From positions 1-64,000 of the forward strand of contig JAJZTA010000013.1 of assembly GCA_021849295.1 (NCBI GenBank): a DNA stretch of 64,000 nt, written 5' to 3'. How positions within the stretch are numbered: the stretch's first letter is position 1; each line of letters opens with the position of its first letter. The stretch is from Pseudomonadota bacterium. Lineage in GTDB: Bacteria; Pseudomonadota; Alphaproteobacteria; Micavibrionales; UBA2020. Under the pieces are notes generated by a model, which was given only the letters and a program-made list of their open reading frames with translations, searched no databases and was not told the origin of the DNA. Shown piece by piece: positions 34,411 to 43,417 of this stretch. The position numbers were made by a program, and so were the translations under genes.

Positions 34411-34438
34411 TAAAAAAATATCCTGTTGTAAAGGATAT
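34411..34438 (-). terminator. Rho-independent terminator after the kinase/regulator pair
   Basis: On the minus strand ATATCCT, loop TTACAAC, AGGATAT form a 7-bp perfect stem followed directly by a run of T. It lies about 57 nt after the stop of the response regulator at 34495 and before the next regulator, so it splits the signalling genes into two transcripts. Confidence 0.65.
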
Positions 34439-34494
34439 CTTCTGACGATAAGCAACTTTCTGCTTATATGTAGATGGCACCCGAACGGCACGCA

Positions 34495-34935
34495 CTATTT
34501 TCCCTGTGTTGGCAGGAGTACCGTTTCGAACCAATATTCCTTGAGATGTTTCACCGACTCCACCACTTGATCGAAAATGACGGGTTTTTGCATGTAGGCG
34601 TTGACTCCGATGCGGTAGCAGGCATTGATATCCTTTTCGTTGGAGGATGTCGTCCAAATGACGACGGGTATCGTCTTGAGCCGCTCATCGCTTTTGAGTT
34701 TTTGCAAAACCTGAAAGCCGTCCAGACTGGGCATATTCAAATCGAGCAGAATCAGGGACGGAAGCTCGGTATTTTCTTGCGTTTTCAGCATATCCAGTGC
34801 CATCTGCCCCGTGGTGCACAGCGTGACGGAACCGTACAGCCCGACTTTCTTGAAGGCACGTGCGAGGGCTTCATAGTCATCTTCATTATCGTCCACGATA
34901 AGAATAGTGCGCGGCTTCTGGTATGGATCGTTCAT
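34495..34935 (-). CDS. Rcp1-like single-domain response regulator
   Basis: 146-residue receiver with the features of regulators paired with phytochrome-like kinases: ILIVDDNEDDYEALARAFKK, phospho-Asp in LILLDLNMPSLDGF, IWTTSSNEKD and MQKPVIF. The start overlaps the stop of the MASE1-PAS kinase by four bases, so it is surely its partner. The HisKA type of that kinase (ASHDLKEPLRG) is the one usually coupled to Rcp1-like receivers. Confidence 0.92.
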   Translation of the reverse strand: MNDPYQKPRTILIVDDNEDDYEALARAFKKVGLYGSVTLCTTGQMALDMLKTQENTELPSLILLDLNMPSLDGFQVLQKLKSDERLKTIPVVIWTTSSNEKDINACYRIGVNAYMQKPVIFDQVVESVKHLKEYWFETVLLPTQGK

Positions 34936-37013
34936 GCGTCTATCCTCCCTATCGTAAAGTAAAAGGTCGAGCCGATGTCTGGTGCGGATTCAAGCCAGAT
35001 ACGTCCATTGTGTCGTTCGATGATTTTCTTGACGAAAGTCAAGCCGGAGCCGGTGCCGTCCTCCTGTTTGATGGCGGGATTTTCCAGCCGTTTAAAAATG
35101 CGAAATATGGCCTCATGAAATTCTGGGTCGATTCCGATGCCGTTGTCCTTAACGTAGAAAACATTTTTTTGTTCGCCATAGGGCGTCTGCGCCGTTTCGA
35201 GAAATCCTATTTCCACGAAGCGCTCCGGCTTGTTGTTGTATTTGATGGCGTTGGTGATAAGATTGCGCAGGGCTTCCGCCATCCTGAGCTTGTCGCACAC
35301 GATGGGCGGCATGGGACGTGGAACGACGATGGTGGCATGCCGCTCTTTGAGGAAAGTGTCCATCATCTGCCGGATCTCGCCCACGGCCTCGCCGACATCC
35401 ATCTCCTGAACGGCCAGATCGGTGCGTCCGAGCCGCGAGAAATAAAGCAGGTCGCCGATCAACTTCTCCATCCGCAGGCTCAGGTACTCCAGGCGGCGCA
35501 AACGGCGCATGCCTTCCGTGTCCAGCTTGTCCTTGTAGTCCTCAAGCAGGAAAGATGCTTGCGTCAAAAGACCACGCAATGGTTCCTTGAGGTCGTGTGA
35601 CGCGATGTAGGCAAAATCGTCCAGTTCCTGATTACTGCGCTTGAGGTCCCGCGTGTAGCGCAGCAGCTCCGCCTCCTTCAACTGCAGGTCGCGGATCATC
35701 TCTTGCTGGTACAGGTGTGCCTCTTGTAGATTATTTTCGATGTTCTTCCTCTCGCTGATATCGCGAATGATGCCGCTGAAATACCGCGCACCGCGTCCCA
35801 TCTTAACCTCTGCGACGGATAATTCCATCGGGAATAACGTGCCGTCCTTGCGCTGCCCTTCAAGTTCACGGCCAATGCCGATGATCTTGGCTTTGCCCGT
35901 CCTCAGATAATTGGCGATATATTCATCATGATGCATGGAATGATCCGGCGGCATCAGCATCTTCACGTTCTGGCCTATGGCTTCCGCCGGCGTATAGCCG
36001 AAGATTTCAGTGCAAGCTTTGTTATAGCTGTGGATGATTCCTTTTTCATCAATCGTAATCAGTCCGTCGACGATATTTTCGAGCACGGCGTCAAGGCGCA
36101 ACTTGCTTTCATGTTCTGTTTTTCCCGATTCCGCGCGCTCGCTGACCGCCGAGCTCATGATCAGGCCCGTGACGTTGGCAATGATTGTGAACGTTTGTAG
36201 CACGTCGAGCACCCGTCCGGTCGGCATGTGGGAGAACGGCCCCATATGCATCGCCGTTAGCCCGATGGCGATGCCCGACAGCAAGAAGTTGACGGTGGTC
36301 ACGCCGCGCGTTCCGAAGCGGATGGCTGCCCATATCAGCAGAGGAAAGACAGTGCTGGGATAGAACTGTGCGATGCCGAACATCTCCGACTGCATGGAGA
36401 TGATGAGGCCGTAAGCGATAATGGCGAGCGCTAGAACCACTAGCTCCAGCGCGCCGCGTCGGGAAAAAGATAGATAGGGTTCATAGTACCAGGCAAGCAG
36501 CAAGGGCGCGATGATGATGTCGCCGCCGGCATCGCCAAGCCACCACGTGAACCAGACGGGAAAATAGTGCCTCCAATGCTGCATTCCCGCAAGGCAAAGA
36601 CTGGTGGTGCCGATCGTCGCGCTAATCGCCGTACTAATGATGGCCGAAAACAATATCAGGCACAGCACGTCGTGGACATGCGAAAGGTAAGGCCCCGGTC
36701 CTGCAAAGCGGCGCAACAGCCATGCGCCGGTCAGCGCCTCTAGCGTATTGCCTGCGGCGATAGACAGGGCGACGGCGGAGGGCTCGTGGAGCGCAATATT
36801 AGACAGAAAAGCGCCAAGAAAAATGCCCGGCCAGATACGTCGGCCAAACAACAGTACAGCCACAAGGGAAATTCCTGCCGGCGGCCAGATGATTGTCACC
36901 TGCTTGGCGACAGTGGCGAGGCTGAAGCCTATCTTTGACGTGACGTAGTACAACGCCGCAAGAAGGAGTATGCGGCCTATATCCCTGCTATCGTATCTGA
37001 AAATATTAACCAT
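34932..37013 (-). CDS. MASE1-PAS sensor histidine kinase with FixL-like haem-PAS residues
   Basis: 693 residues. N-terminal MASE1 membrane domain (about 1-290, eight or so helices; IIWPPAGISLVAVLLFG, GDAGGDIIIAPLLLAWY). A PAS domain follows (about 305-425), then a coiled coil, HisKA with His473 in ASHDLKEPLRG, and HATPase_c (DNGIGI, GTGSGLTFVKKI). In the PAS domain His362 (MHHDEYI) and Arg382 (IIGIGRELEG) fall exactly where FixL has its haem-ligand His and its oxygen-sensing Arg, 20 residues apart, and flanking residues also match (VGQNV-LMP). Haem-based oxygen sensing is therefore a reasonable inference. Overlaps the partner response-regulator gene by 4 nt. Confidence 0.9.
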   Translation of the reverse strand: MVNIFRYDSRDIGRILLLAALYYVTSKIGFSLATVAKQVTIIWPPAGISLVAVLLFGRRIWPGIFLGAFLSNIALHEPSAVALSIAAGNTLEALTGAWLLRRFAGPGPYLSHVHDVLCLILFSAIISTAISATIGTTSLCLAGMQHWRHYFPVWFTWWLGDAGGDIIIAPLLLAWYYEPYLSFSRRGALELVVLALAIIAYGLIISMQSEMFGIAQFYPSTVFPLLIWAAIRFGTRGVTTVNFLLSGIAIGLTAMHMGPFSHMPTGRVLDVLQTFTIIANVTGLIMSSAVSERAESGKTEHESKLRLDAVLENIVDGLITIDEKGIIHSYNKACTEIFGYTPAEAIGQNVKMLMPPDHSMHHDEYIANYLRTGKAKIIGIGRELEGQRKDGTLFPMELSVAEVKMGRGARYFSGIIRDISERKNIENNLQEAHLYQQEMIRDLQLKEAELLRYTRDLKRSNQELDDFAYIASHDLKEPLRGLLTQASFLLEDYKDKLDTEGMRRLRRLEYLSLRMEKLIGDLLYFSRLGRTDLAVQEMDVGEAVGEIRQMMDTFLKERHATIVVPRPMPPIVCDKLRMAEALRNLITNAIKYNNKPERFVEIGFLETAQTPYGEQKNVFYVKDNGIGIDPEFHEAIFRIFKRLENPAIKQEDGTGSGLTFVKKIIERHNGRIWLESAPDIGSTFYFTIGRIDA

Positions 37014-37412
37014 AAACTAAAACATGGAACCCAAAATAGAAAGCTGCCCCCGTCTTGGCGTTGAGTCAATCCATATGCAGTCCTTATGCCGATCGGTGAG
37101 TTGAAGCGAAAAGGGGCCGTAGCTTGAAGAGCTTGTAAAGGCATAGTGATGTTAAGTTAGATTTTGTATATTCATAAATATAAAGGTCTTATTGCGAAGA
37201 TATGATAAGGTGATTTGGAATTGAATCGGCATAGTAAAATATGCCTGTCAAGTGCATGATAAAAATATTATTAAAATATAGGGATACATTTGGGGATATA
37301 AATAAAGTTCATATTGAGATAATTTATTCTTATCAAGAAATTATATTATAAATATGATTCCCGTCACCGCTCCAATTTTTCTTTTGTGGAAATCGGAATA
37401 TCGGAGGCAGGC
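37014..37412. other. AT-rich intergenic region at the right end of the island
   Basis: Nearly 400 nt with no supportable gene. The first part holds the likely promoter of the MASE1 kinase; from about 37140 the sequence is strongly AT-rich with many short A/T runs. The island end (attR) lies at 37356-37375, and the last 37 nt carry the ribosome-binding site of the deacetylase-family gene. Confidence 0.6.
37356..37375 (+). other. attR, imperfect copy of the tRNA-Gly 3' end
   Basis: GATTCCCGTCACCGCTCCAA matches the tRNA-Gly end at 28008-28028 except for one missing C. No other tRNA structure surrounds it: the preceding sequence is AT-rich island DNA. This fits integrase-mediated insertion at the tRNA. 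Confidence 0.75.
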
Positions 37413-38348
37413 ATGGCCGTTCAATGCACGATCTTCACTCATAAAGACTGCCTTCTGCATGATACCGGAGAGGGGCACCCCGAGCAAATCGCGCGGCTGG
37501 TAGTTATTCTCGAGGCTCTTAAAAAACCGCAGTTCAAAAACCTTGTCTGGCAAGAGGCGCCAAAGGCTGACATTGAGGATCTGTGCCGTGCGCATAGCGT
37601 CGAATATGTCAGGGAGATGTTGCAGGCCGCGCCGGCGTCCGGTTATCGCGCTCTGGACAGTGATACTATCATTTCTCCCAAGTCCATAGAAAGCGCCCTG
37701 CGCAGCGCGGGCGCCGTCGTCGCGGCTGTTGACGATGTGCTGACAGGGAAGACCAAAACCGCTTTTTGCGCCGTGCGTCCGCCCGGACATCACGCAACAA
37801 AATACAGGGCGATGGGGTTTTGCATTTTCAACAATCTGGCCGTTGGTGGCTTGCATGCGGTACGGGTGCATGGCTTGAAACGCGTGGCGATCGTCGACTT
37901 TGACGTGCATCACGGCAACGGAACAGCGGACATTATCGACGGCCATCCGGAATTCCTTTTTATTTCCACGCACCAGCATCCTTTTTATCCGCATACCGGA
38001 GACCCTTTAACGACTGGCAAGCTGGGCAACATCGTGAACGTGCCGCTGCAATCGGGTGACGGGTCTGGCGAGTTTAGACAGGCTTATGCCGAAAAAATAT
38101 TACCCGCCCTGAACGCATTTAAGCCTGAGCTTGTGCTTGTCTCGGCGGGATTTGACGCGCATAAAGACGATCCACTGGCGGGACTGCGACTGACGGAAGA
38201 TGACTATGCCTGGGTCACCGGGGAACTCAAAAAAGTGGCGGACAAACACTGTGAGGGACGCATCGTGTCCGCGCTGGAAGGCGGGTATAACCTCGAGGCG
38301 CTGGCGGCATCGGTCGCGGCGCATGTTGGCGCTTTGATGCCATGCTAA
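37413..38348 (+). CDS. Histone deacetylase superfamily (class II-like) amidohydrolase
   Basis: 311 residues from ATG 37413, which follows GGAGG. Zinc-enzyme motifs: RPPGHHATKYRAMGFCIFNN (catalytic His pair), DFDVHHGNGT (zinc Asp and His), STHQHPFYP, and SAGFDAHKDDPL (second zinc Asp). The family includes acetylpolyamine amidohydrolases and AcuC-like protein deacetylases; substrate cannot be chosen from sequence. It would have followed tRNA-Gly directly before the island arrived. Confidence 0.92.
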   Translation: MAVQCTIFTHKDCLLHDTGEGHPEQIARLVVILEALKKPQFKNLVWQEAPKADIEDLCRAHSVEYVREMLQAAPASGYRALDSDTIISPKSIESALRSAGAVVAAVDDVLTGKTKTAFCAVRPPGHHATKYRAMGFCIFNNLAVGGLHAVRVHGLKRVAIVDFDVHHGNGTADIIDGHPEFLFISTHQHPFYPHTGDPLTTGKLGNIVNVPLQSGDGSGEFRQAYAEKILPALNAFKPELVLVSAGFDAHKDDPLAGLRLTEDDYAWVTGELKKVADKHCEGRIVSALEGGYNLEALAASVAAHVGALMPC

Positions 38349-38569
38349 ATCCGGATATTGAACGGCAGGTCAATGCGCTAAATATAGAAAATAATTCCTG
38401 CCATATTGCCTTCATACCCCGCATCTTTTTGATGCGTTAATATTATCATAATTTCTTTTTGTAAAAGCGCATGATTCCGTGTGTTTCAATGCGTTATTAT
38501 GGGCGTTTTTGCGGTACGGAAAGGTTGCGAAAAAATGACTTGTCAGGCATTCTTAAAGAGGGGTTTGTA

Positions 38570-39964
38570 GTGTTTTTGCAGCCGTTGTCGCTGCTGTTTT
38601 TTCAGGGGGAGCATTTTTTTTTGCAGGCGGTTGGAAGACTGGTTTTTGCTTTGTCGTTAACAACAGCGCTGTGCCTGCCTGTGCAGTCTTATGCCGAGAC
38701 CATCGCGGATACGGTCAATCAGGCATTGACGACCCATCCCCAGATCAAGGAAGGCGCAGACATGGCCGCCGCAGCGAAGCGGAACGTGGCGGAACAACGG
38801 TCCGGTTACTATCCGGTTTTTTCGGTGCAGACCGAGTCAGGACGCATTCACAACAACGATCTGACGACCCGCGCCGATACGGCGTCCGGTGGCGCCAGTG
38901 CCAGCTGGCGGCAAATGGAAACGGTCGCTTTGACACAGCCTTTGTTCACTGGCTTTAATGTAGAGAACCGTGTCAGCGGGGCAAAAGACCGGTATGCCGC
39001 CGCCGAATACGATCTTGCAGGACAGAAGGAAGATGTCGCGCTGCGTGCGGCGCGCGCCCATTTGAATTTGATGCGCACAAAGGCGCTGCTCGGTCTGGCC
39101 AGCCATTACGAGGCCTATATAGAGAAGCGCCGCAGGAAAATCGCATTGATGGTCAAAGACGGCGCGGCCAGTGAGGCCGATTTATTGCAGGCAGAGGCCG
39201 TCGCGGCGGCGGCGGAGAATACGCAGCTTGGCTATAAAGACGCCTATCAACAAGCCGAGGCGGATTATATCGAAGTTGCAGGCTCTGCGCCTTCATCCCA
39301 GCTTGAACTGGGCGCGCCGGTATGGAGCAAATTTGTTCCTTCCAGCGTGGATCAGGCGCTCGCTACGGCCGTTCGCATGAACAGCCGTATTTTGTCGGCG
39401 AACAAGATGGTGAGCGCCGCCATGCGTGACAAGGATGCCGAGGCTTCAAGCCTGCTGCCGCAAGTGAGCGCGGAAGTATCCTACACCAAAGACAATAAGA
39501 GATCCGCTCTTGGCGGTTTTACAAGCGATGCCGAGGGTGTGGTAAAAATGGCATGGAGCTTTTCGACCGGCGGCGGACAAACCGCCCGCATCGACAAATA
39601 CGACGATCAGGAAAAGGCCACCATGGAAAAGAGCGTTGGGGTCGTGCGGACGGTCGAACATGACGTGCGCCAGAAATTTACAGCCATGCAGACCGTGGAT
39701 CAGCAATATGACCTGCTAACCCGGCAGGAAAGAGAAAACCGGACCATCTTCAAGAATTTTCTGGCGCAATTCCAGGGGGGTAGACAGTCAAACCTGCAAT
39801 TGATCAATGCCCGCTCAAATCTTTTTCAAGCGCAGGCGGCACAGGTCGATGCGAGTTATCGTCGGCTTTTGGCGCGCTTCCAGTTGCTGAATGCCATAGG
39901 CAATTTGCACGAGGCTTTCGAGAATGTCACAACAACCGCATATGCAGCAAAACGCAAGGACTGA
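38570..39964 (+). CDS. TolC-family outer-membrane channel of a type I secretion system
   Basis: GTG 38570 with AGAGGGG upstream is the likely start, giving 464 residues with a long signal peptide ending in QSYAE; an ATG about 100 nt upstream is less plausible. Two outer-membrane efflux repeats are visible: TIADTVNQALTTHPQIK with QRSGYYPVF, and later VDQALATAVRMNSRI with SLLPQVSAEV, as well as VALTQPLFTGF. The 3' end overlaps the ABC transporter gene by 41 nt. It provides the outer-membrane tunnel for the adjacent ABC/HlyD pair. Confidence 0.9.
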   Translation: MFLQPLSLLFFQGEHFFLQAVGRLVFALSLTTALCLPVQSYAETIADTVNQALTTHPQIKEGADMAAAAKRNVAEQRSGYYPVFSVQTESGRIHNNDLTTRADTASGGASASWRQMETVALTQPLFTGFNVENRVSGAKDRYAAAEYDLAGQKEDVALRAARAHLNLMRTKALLGLASHYEAYIEKRRRKIALMVKDGAASEADLLQAEAVAAAAENTQLGYKDAYQQAEADYIEVAGSAPSSQLELGAPVWSKFVPSSVDQALATAVRMNSRILSANKMVSAAMRDKDAEASSLLPQVSAEVSYTKDNKRSALGGFTSDAEGVVKMAWSFSTGGGQTARIDKYDDQEKATMEKSVGVVRTVEHDVRQKFTAMQTVDQQYDLLTRQERENRTIFKNFLAQFQGGRQSNLQLINARSNLFQAQAAQVDASYRRLLARFQLLNAIGNLHEAFENVTTTAYAAKRKD

Positions 39965-42092
39965 GGCTCCGTCTCCGGAAGGCCGCAAAGACAGCCTGCT
40001 TGAGGCGCTTGTTTTTGTCACCGGACATTTCGGTCATACACGCTCCGCGCCTGCACTACAGGCGGGGCTGCCTGTCGGCAAGGGGGGGCTGACGCCGAAA
40101 CTGTTCTGTCAGGCGGCTGACCGTGCTGGCTTCAAGGCGCGGATCATGAAACGTCCGCTGGAAAAGATTCCGTCGCAGGTTGCGCCTGCGGTGATCATCA
40201 CCAAGGGAAAAAAGGCCGTCATCCTGCTTCAGCGCGACGGCAAGGACATGTGCGTTACGCTTGATCCGGTGACGAAGGAGGAGAAAAGCGCCAGCATCAA
40301 GGACCTGGCGAAGGATTATTCCGGCTATTGCATCTATATCAGGCCGAACCATCAGGGCGATGGCAGCGGCGAGGGCGCGCCTTTGTCCGAACACTGGTTC
40401 TGGGGCAACGTGCTGGAGAACAGAGATATCTACATGCGCGTGGCAGTAGCCGCGCTGCTGATCAATATTTTCGCGCTCACCAGCCCGATTTTCTCCATGG
40501 GATTTTACGACCGTGTCCTGCCGAACAACGCCTTTTCGACCGGCTGGGTGCTGGTGATCGGCGCAAGCTCTGTCTACATTTTCGACATCCTTATCCGCAC
40601 GCTACGCGCCTATTTCATCGACATTGCGGGCCGCCGTTTCGACGTTATCATCGGGCAAAAGCTGTTCAGTCAGGTGCTCGACGTGCGGCTCGGTAGCCGC
40701 CCTGGCTCGACCGGCGCCTTTGCCAACAGTCTCAAGGAATTCGACTCCTTGCGCGAGTTCTTCAATTCCGCGACGATGACGGCGTTGGTCGATTTTCCGT
40801 TTTCGTTGCTGTTTGTAGTGGCGGTCTGGATAATCGCCGGCATCGATTTCGCACTTCTGGTGTTATTTTTCTACGCGCTTGTGCTGGCGACCGGTTATTT
40901 GATGCAGCTGCCCGTGCGGCGCAAGGTGCATCAGGCGATGAAGACCGGCGAGCAGCAGCACGGGCTTCTGGTCGAGGCGCTCGGCAATCTCGAGACGATC
41001 AAGGGCATCGGCGGCGAGGGGCATATCCGCGCTCATTACGCGCATTGCGTCGCGCGCGCCTCTGAAGCGGGGCAGCAGTCGCGATTCTATTCCGGCATGG
41101 TCGTGAACTTCTCGATTTTCATCCAGAAGATGTCCGCCGTCCTCATCATGCTCGGCGGCATGTTCGCCATCAAGAACCGGACAATGACAGAAGGCGAATT
41201 GATGGCCTGCATTATTCTCGGCTCGCGCGCCATCGCGCCGGTCGGGCAAATGGCTGCGCTGATCAACCGCTACCATCAGGCGCGCTCTGCCTACCGCACA
41301 CTGGACGGCGTCATGCAACAACCGGTCGAAAGGCCGCGGGACAAAAAATTCCTGCACCGTCCGCATCTCAAGGGACATTTCCAGTTTCGTGATCTGACGT
41401 TTTCTTATCCGCGCGCCGGACGGCCCGTCTTGCAAAACGTCAATATCAACATCAATGCCGGCGAGAAAGTGGCGATTGTCGGGCGCATCGGCTCTGGTAA
41501 AAGTACGCTGGTCAAGCTGATGATCAATTTTTTCGAGCCGACGGGGGGCGCGATTTTGGTCGATGAAACGGATGTCCGCCAGATTGATCCGGCGGATTTG
41601 CGCCGCAACATCGCCTACATGGGGCAGGACACGATGCTGATGAGCGGGACAATCCGCGAGAATATCGTCATGGGTCATCTCCGCGCCACGGACGAGCAGG
41701 TGCTGAAAATAGCCGAGCTGACGGGCGTGCATGAGTTCGTCCGCCGCCATCCAATGGGGTATGACGCGCCGGTGGGCGAACGCGGTGACGGGCTTTCCGG
41801 CGGGCAGCGGCAATCGGTGGCTCTTGCGCGGACGCTGATCATGGATACGCCGGTGATTATCCTCGACGAGCCGACCAATGCGATGGATACCGGCACGGAG
41901 AACACGATTCTCGATAATCTCGAGGCTTATATCAAAGCCAAAACCTTCATTCTGGTGACGCACAAGCCCGCCTTGCTGAAGGCTGTTGACAGGTTGATCG
42001 TGATGGACAATGGCAGGGTAGTTGCCGACGGGCCGCGCGACGAGGTTCTGCAGGCATTGAACGCCGGCAAAATCACCGCGCCGAAGGATTGA
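39924..42092 (+). CDS. Type I secretion ABC transporter/permease, LapB/PrtD-like with C39-like domain
   Basis: 722 residues. The N-terminal 140 residues are a C39-like domain (SLLEALVFVTGHFG) without the catalytic Cys, as in RTX exporters that bind but do not cleave the substrate. Six membrane helices (about 165-440) follow, then the ATPase: Walker A GRIGSGKST, signature LSGGQRQSVALAR, Walker B VIILDEPTNAMD and H-loop VTHKP. A substrate with C-terminal RTX-type sequence is encoded at 45732-49382. The start lies inside the TolC gene, so translation is coupled. Confidence 0.93.
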   Translation: MSQQPHMQQNARTEAPSPEGRKDSLLEALVFVTGHFGHTRSAPALQAGLPVGKGGLTPKLFCQAADRAGFKARIMKRPLEKIPSQVAPAVIITKGKKAVILLQRDGKDMCVTLDPVTKEEKSASIKDLAKDYSGYCIYIRPNHQGDGSGEGAPLSEHWFWGNVLENRDIYMRVAVAALLINIFALTSPIFSMGFYDRVLPNNAFSTGWVLVIGASSVYIFDILIRTLRAYFIDIAGRRFDVIIGQKLFSQVLDVRLGSRPGSTGAFANSLKEFDSLREFFNSATMTALVDFPFSLLFVVAVWIIAGIDFALLVLFFYALVLATGYLMQLPVRRKVHQAMKTGEQQHGLLVEALGNLETIKGIGGEGHIRAHYAHCVARASEAGQQSRFYSGMVVNFSIFIQKMSAVLIMLGGMFAIKNRTMTEGELMACIILGSRAIAPVGQMAALINRYHQARSAYRTLDGVMQQPVERPRDKKFLHRPHLKGHFQFRDLTFSYPRAGRPVLQNVNININAGEKVAIVGRIGSGKSTLVKLMINFFEPTGGAILVDETDVRQIDPADLRRNIAYMGQDTMLMSGTIRENIVMGHLRATDEQVLKIAELTGVHEFVRRHPMGYDAPVGERGDGLSGGQRQSVALARTLIMDTPVIILDEPTNAMDTGTENTILDNLEAYIKAKTFILVTHKPALLKAVDRLIVMDNGRVVADGPRDEVLQALNAGKITAPKD

Positions 42093-42095
42093 ACG

Positions 42096-43415
42096 ATGGA
42101 TATTGAAGAGGAAGACCTGGAGTTTATGTCGGAACTAGAGGCGGCGGCGCACCTCAAGCCCAGCCGTGCCGCGCAAATTTTTCTTGCCGCAGTCGTCCTG
42201 CTCGTGATCTGGATGTTTGTGTGGATGGCCGTTTCGCATGTCGATGAACAGGTGCGCGGCATGGGGCAGGTTATGCCGTCGGGGGATGTGCAGGTGGTGC
42301 AAAGCCTTGATGGGGGCATTGTCTCGCAAATCCTTGTGCACGAGGGCGACGTCGTCAAAAAGGGGCAGGTGCTGGTGCGCATCGCAGATGTCCAATACGC
42401 TTCCGAGGGGCAGGGTATGGAGGCGCAGAAAGCGGCGCTCGAGGCGCGAAGGGCGCGATTGCAGGCCGAGTCGACAGGCGCGAAATTTGTCATTCCGCCG
42501 GATGTCGCCAAAAATTTCCCCGACATCGCGGCAAACGAGGAAAAGCTTTACCAGTCACGGCAGGACGATCTTTCGACCGCGCTCAACATCATCAAGGACC
42601 AGGTGCAGGAGGCGACGGCCAATCTGGCAGAGGTGCGCTCCAGTATCGCGCAGCTGACGAAAAGCAAGGCCTTGCTGCAAAAGCAGGTCGATATCGACAA
42701 GAACCTCGCAAAAGCGAAAGCCATACCCGAGATAGAGCTGATCAAGGACGAACGCGAGCTGAACGATACGTCCGGAAGCCTTTCCAGCGCTCAGGACAGT
42801 GAACAGTCGCTGCAGGCAAAGCTTGCCGCCGCACAAAAAAAAGAAAGCGAGAAGAAAGGACAATTCCGTTCCGATGCGCTCGGACAGATGAACGACACGG
42901 AGGCGAAGCTTTCCACGCTGGCGGCCAACTTGCGCTCCGTCAACGATAAGGTCACCCATTCGGAACTGCGCTCGCCTGTTGACGGCGTTGTCCAGCAGGT
43001 GAATGTCAAAACGGTCGGCGGCGTCGTGGAACCTGCGCAAAAGCTGGTCGAGATCGTGCCTTTGAACGAAAGCCTCGTCATTCGCGCGCGCATCGCACCG
43101 AAAGATGTCGCCTTTCTCCGTCCCGGTCAGAAAGTGAAGGTGCAGATCACAGCCTACGATTCCGAGATCTACGGCACTCTCAACGGCACACTGATCCGCA
43201 TCAGTCCGAACACCATAGAGGACGGCCAGGGCCATGCCTTTTTCCAGATCGACGTGCGCACGGACAAAAACTATCTCGGCACGAAACAGGCGCCGTACCG
43301 GATATTCTCCGGCATGGTGGCAGAGACCAACGTGATCGTCGGGCGGCGCACGCTCCTGACCTATCTTCTCAAGCCGGTCCTGCGCACCAAAGAGCGCGCC
43401 TTTACGGAGCAATAG
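42096..43415 (+). CDS. HlyD-family periplasmic adaptor of the type I secretion system
   Basis: 439 residues: short cytoplasmic N-terminus, one transmembrane helix (about 30-48), a biotinyl-lipoyl half motif (QVMPSGDVQVVQSLDGGIVS), long coiled-coil hairpin (about 105-280), then HSELRSPVDGVVQQVNVKTVGGVV and the C-terminal beta-barrel end. It bridges the ABC transporter and the TolC-like channel. It starts 4 nt after the ABC gene and is followed 2 nt later by the cyclase gene, so all are one operon. Confidence 0.93.
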   Translation: MDIEEEDLEFMSELEAAAHLKPSRAAQIFLAAVVLLVIWMFVWMAVSHVDEQVRGMGQVMPSGDVQVVQSLDGGIVSQILVHEGDVVKKGQVLVRIADVQYASEGQGMEAQKAALEARRARLQAESTGAKFVIPPDVAKNFPDIAANEEKLYQSRQDDLSTALNIIKDQVQEATANLAEVRSSIAQLTKSKALLQKQVDIDKNLAKAKAIPEIELIKDERELNDTSGSLSSAQDSEQSLQAKLAAAQKKESEKKGQFRSDALGQMNDTEAKLSTLAANLRSVNDKVTHSELRSPVDGVVQQVNVKTVGGVVEPAQKLVEIVPLNESLVIRARIAPKDVAFLRPGQKVKVQITAYDSEIYGTLNGTLIRISPNTIEDGQGHAFFQIDVRTDKNYLGTKQAPYRIFSGMVAETNVIVGRRTLLTYLLKPVLRTKERAFTEQ

Positions 43416-43417
43416 CA

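Larger units (their letters stand above)
28008..37375 (+). mobile_element. tRNA-Gly-integrated genomic island, about 9.35 kb
   Basis: Bounded by the tRNA-Gly 3' end (28008-28028) and a near copy at 37356-37375 that differs by one missing C. It begins with a P4-type tyrosine integrase directed away from the tRNA, the standard order for tRNA-borne islands. Cargo: an unknown gene with an iteron-like repeat array, an IS3 remnant, a D-2-hydroxyacid dehydrogenase, a MEDS protein, three response regulators and a MASE1-PAS kinase. No relaxase, phage structural gene or excisionase is recognised, so it is probably not self-mobile. Right-end DNA is strongly AT-rich. Confidence 0.8.

Noticed and set aside
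37341-37994. Minus-strand open frame across attR and the deacetylase-family gene
   Set aside because: Antisense to strongly conserved zinc-site motifs and no homology; the tRNA-like sequence inside it is the attachment site.
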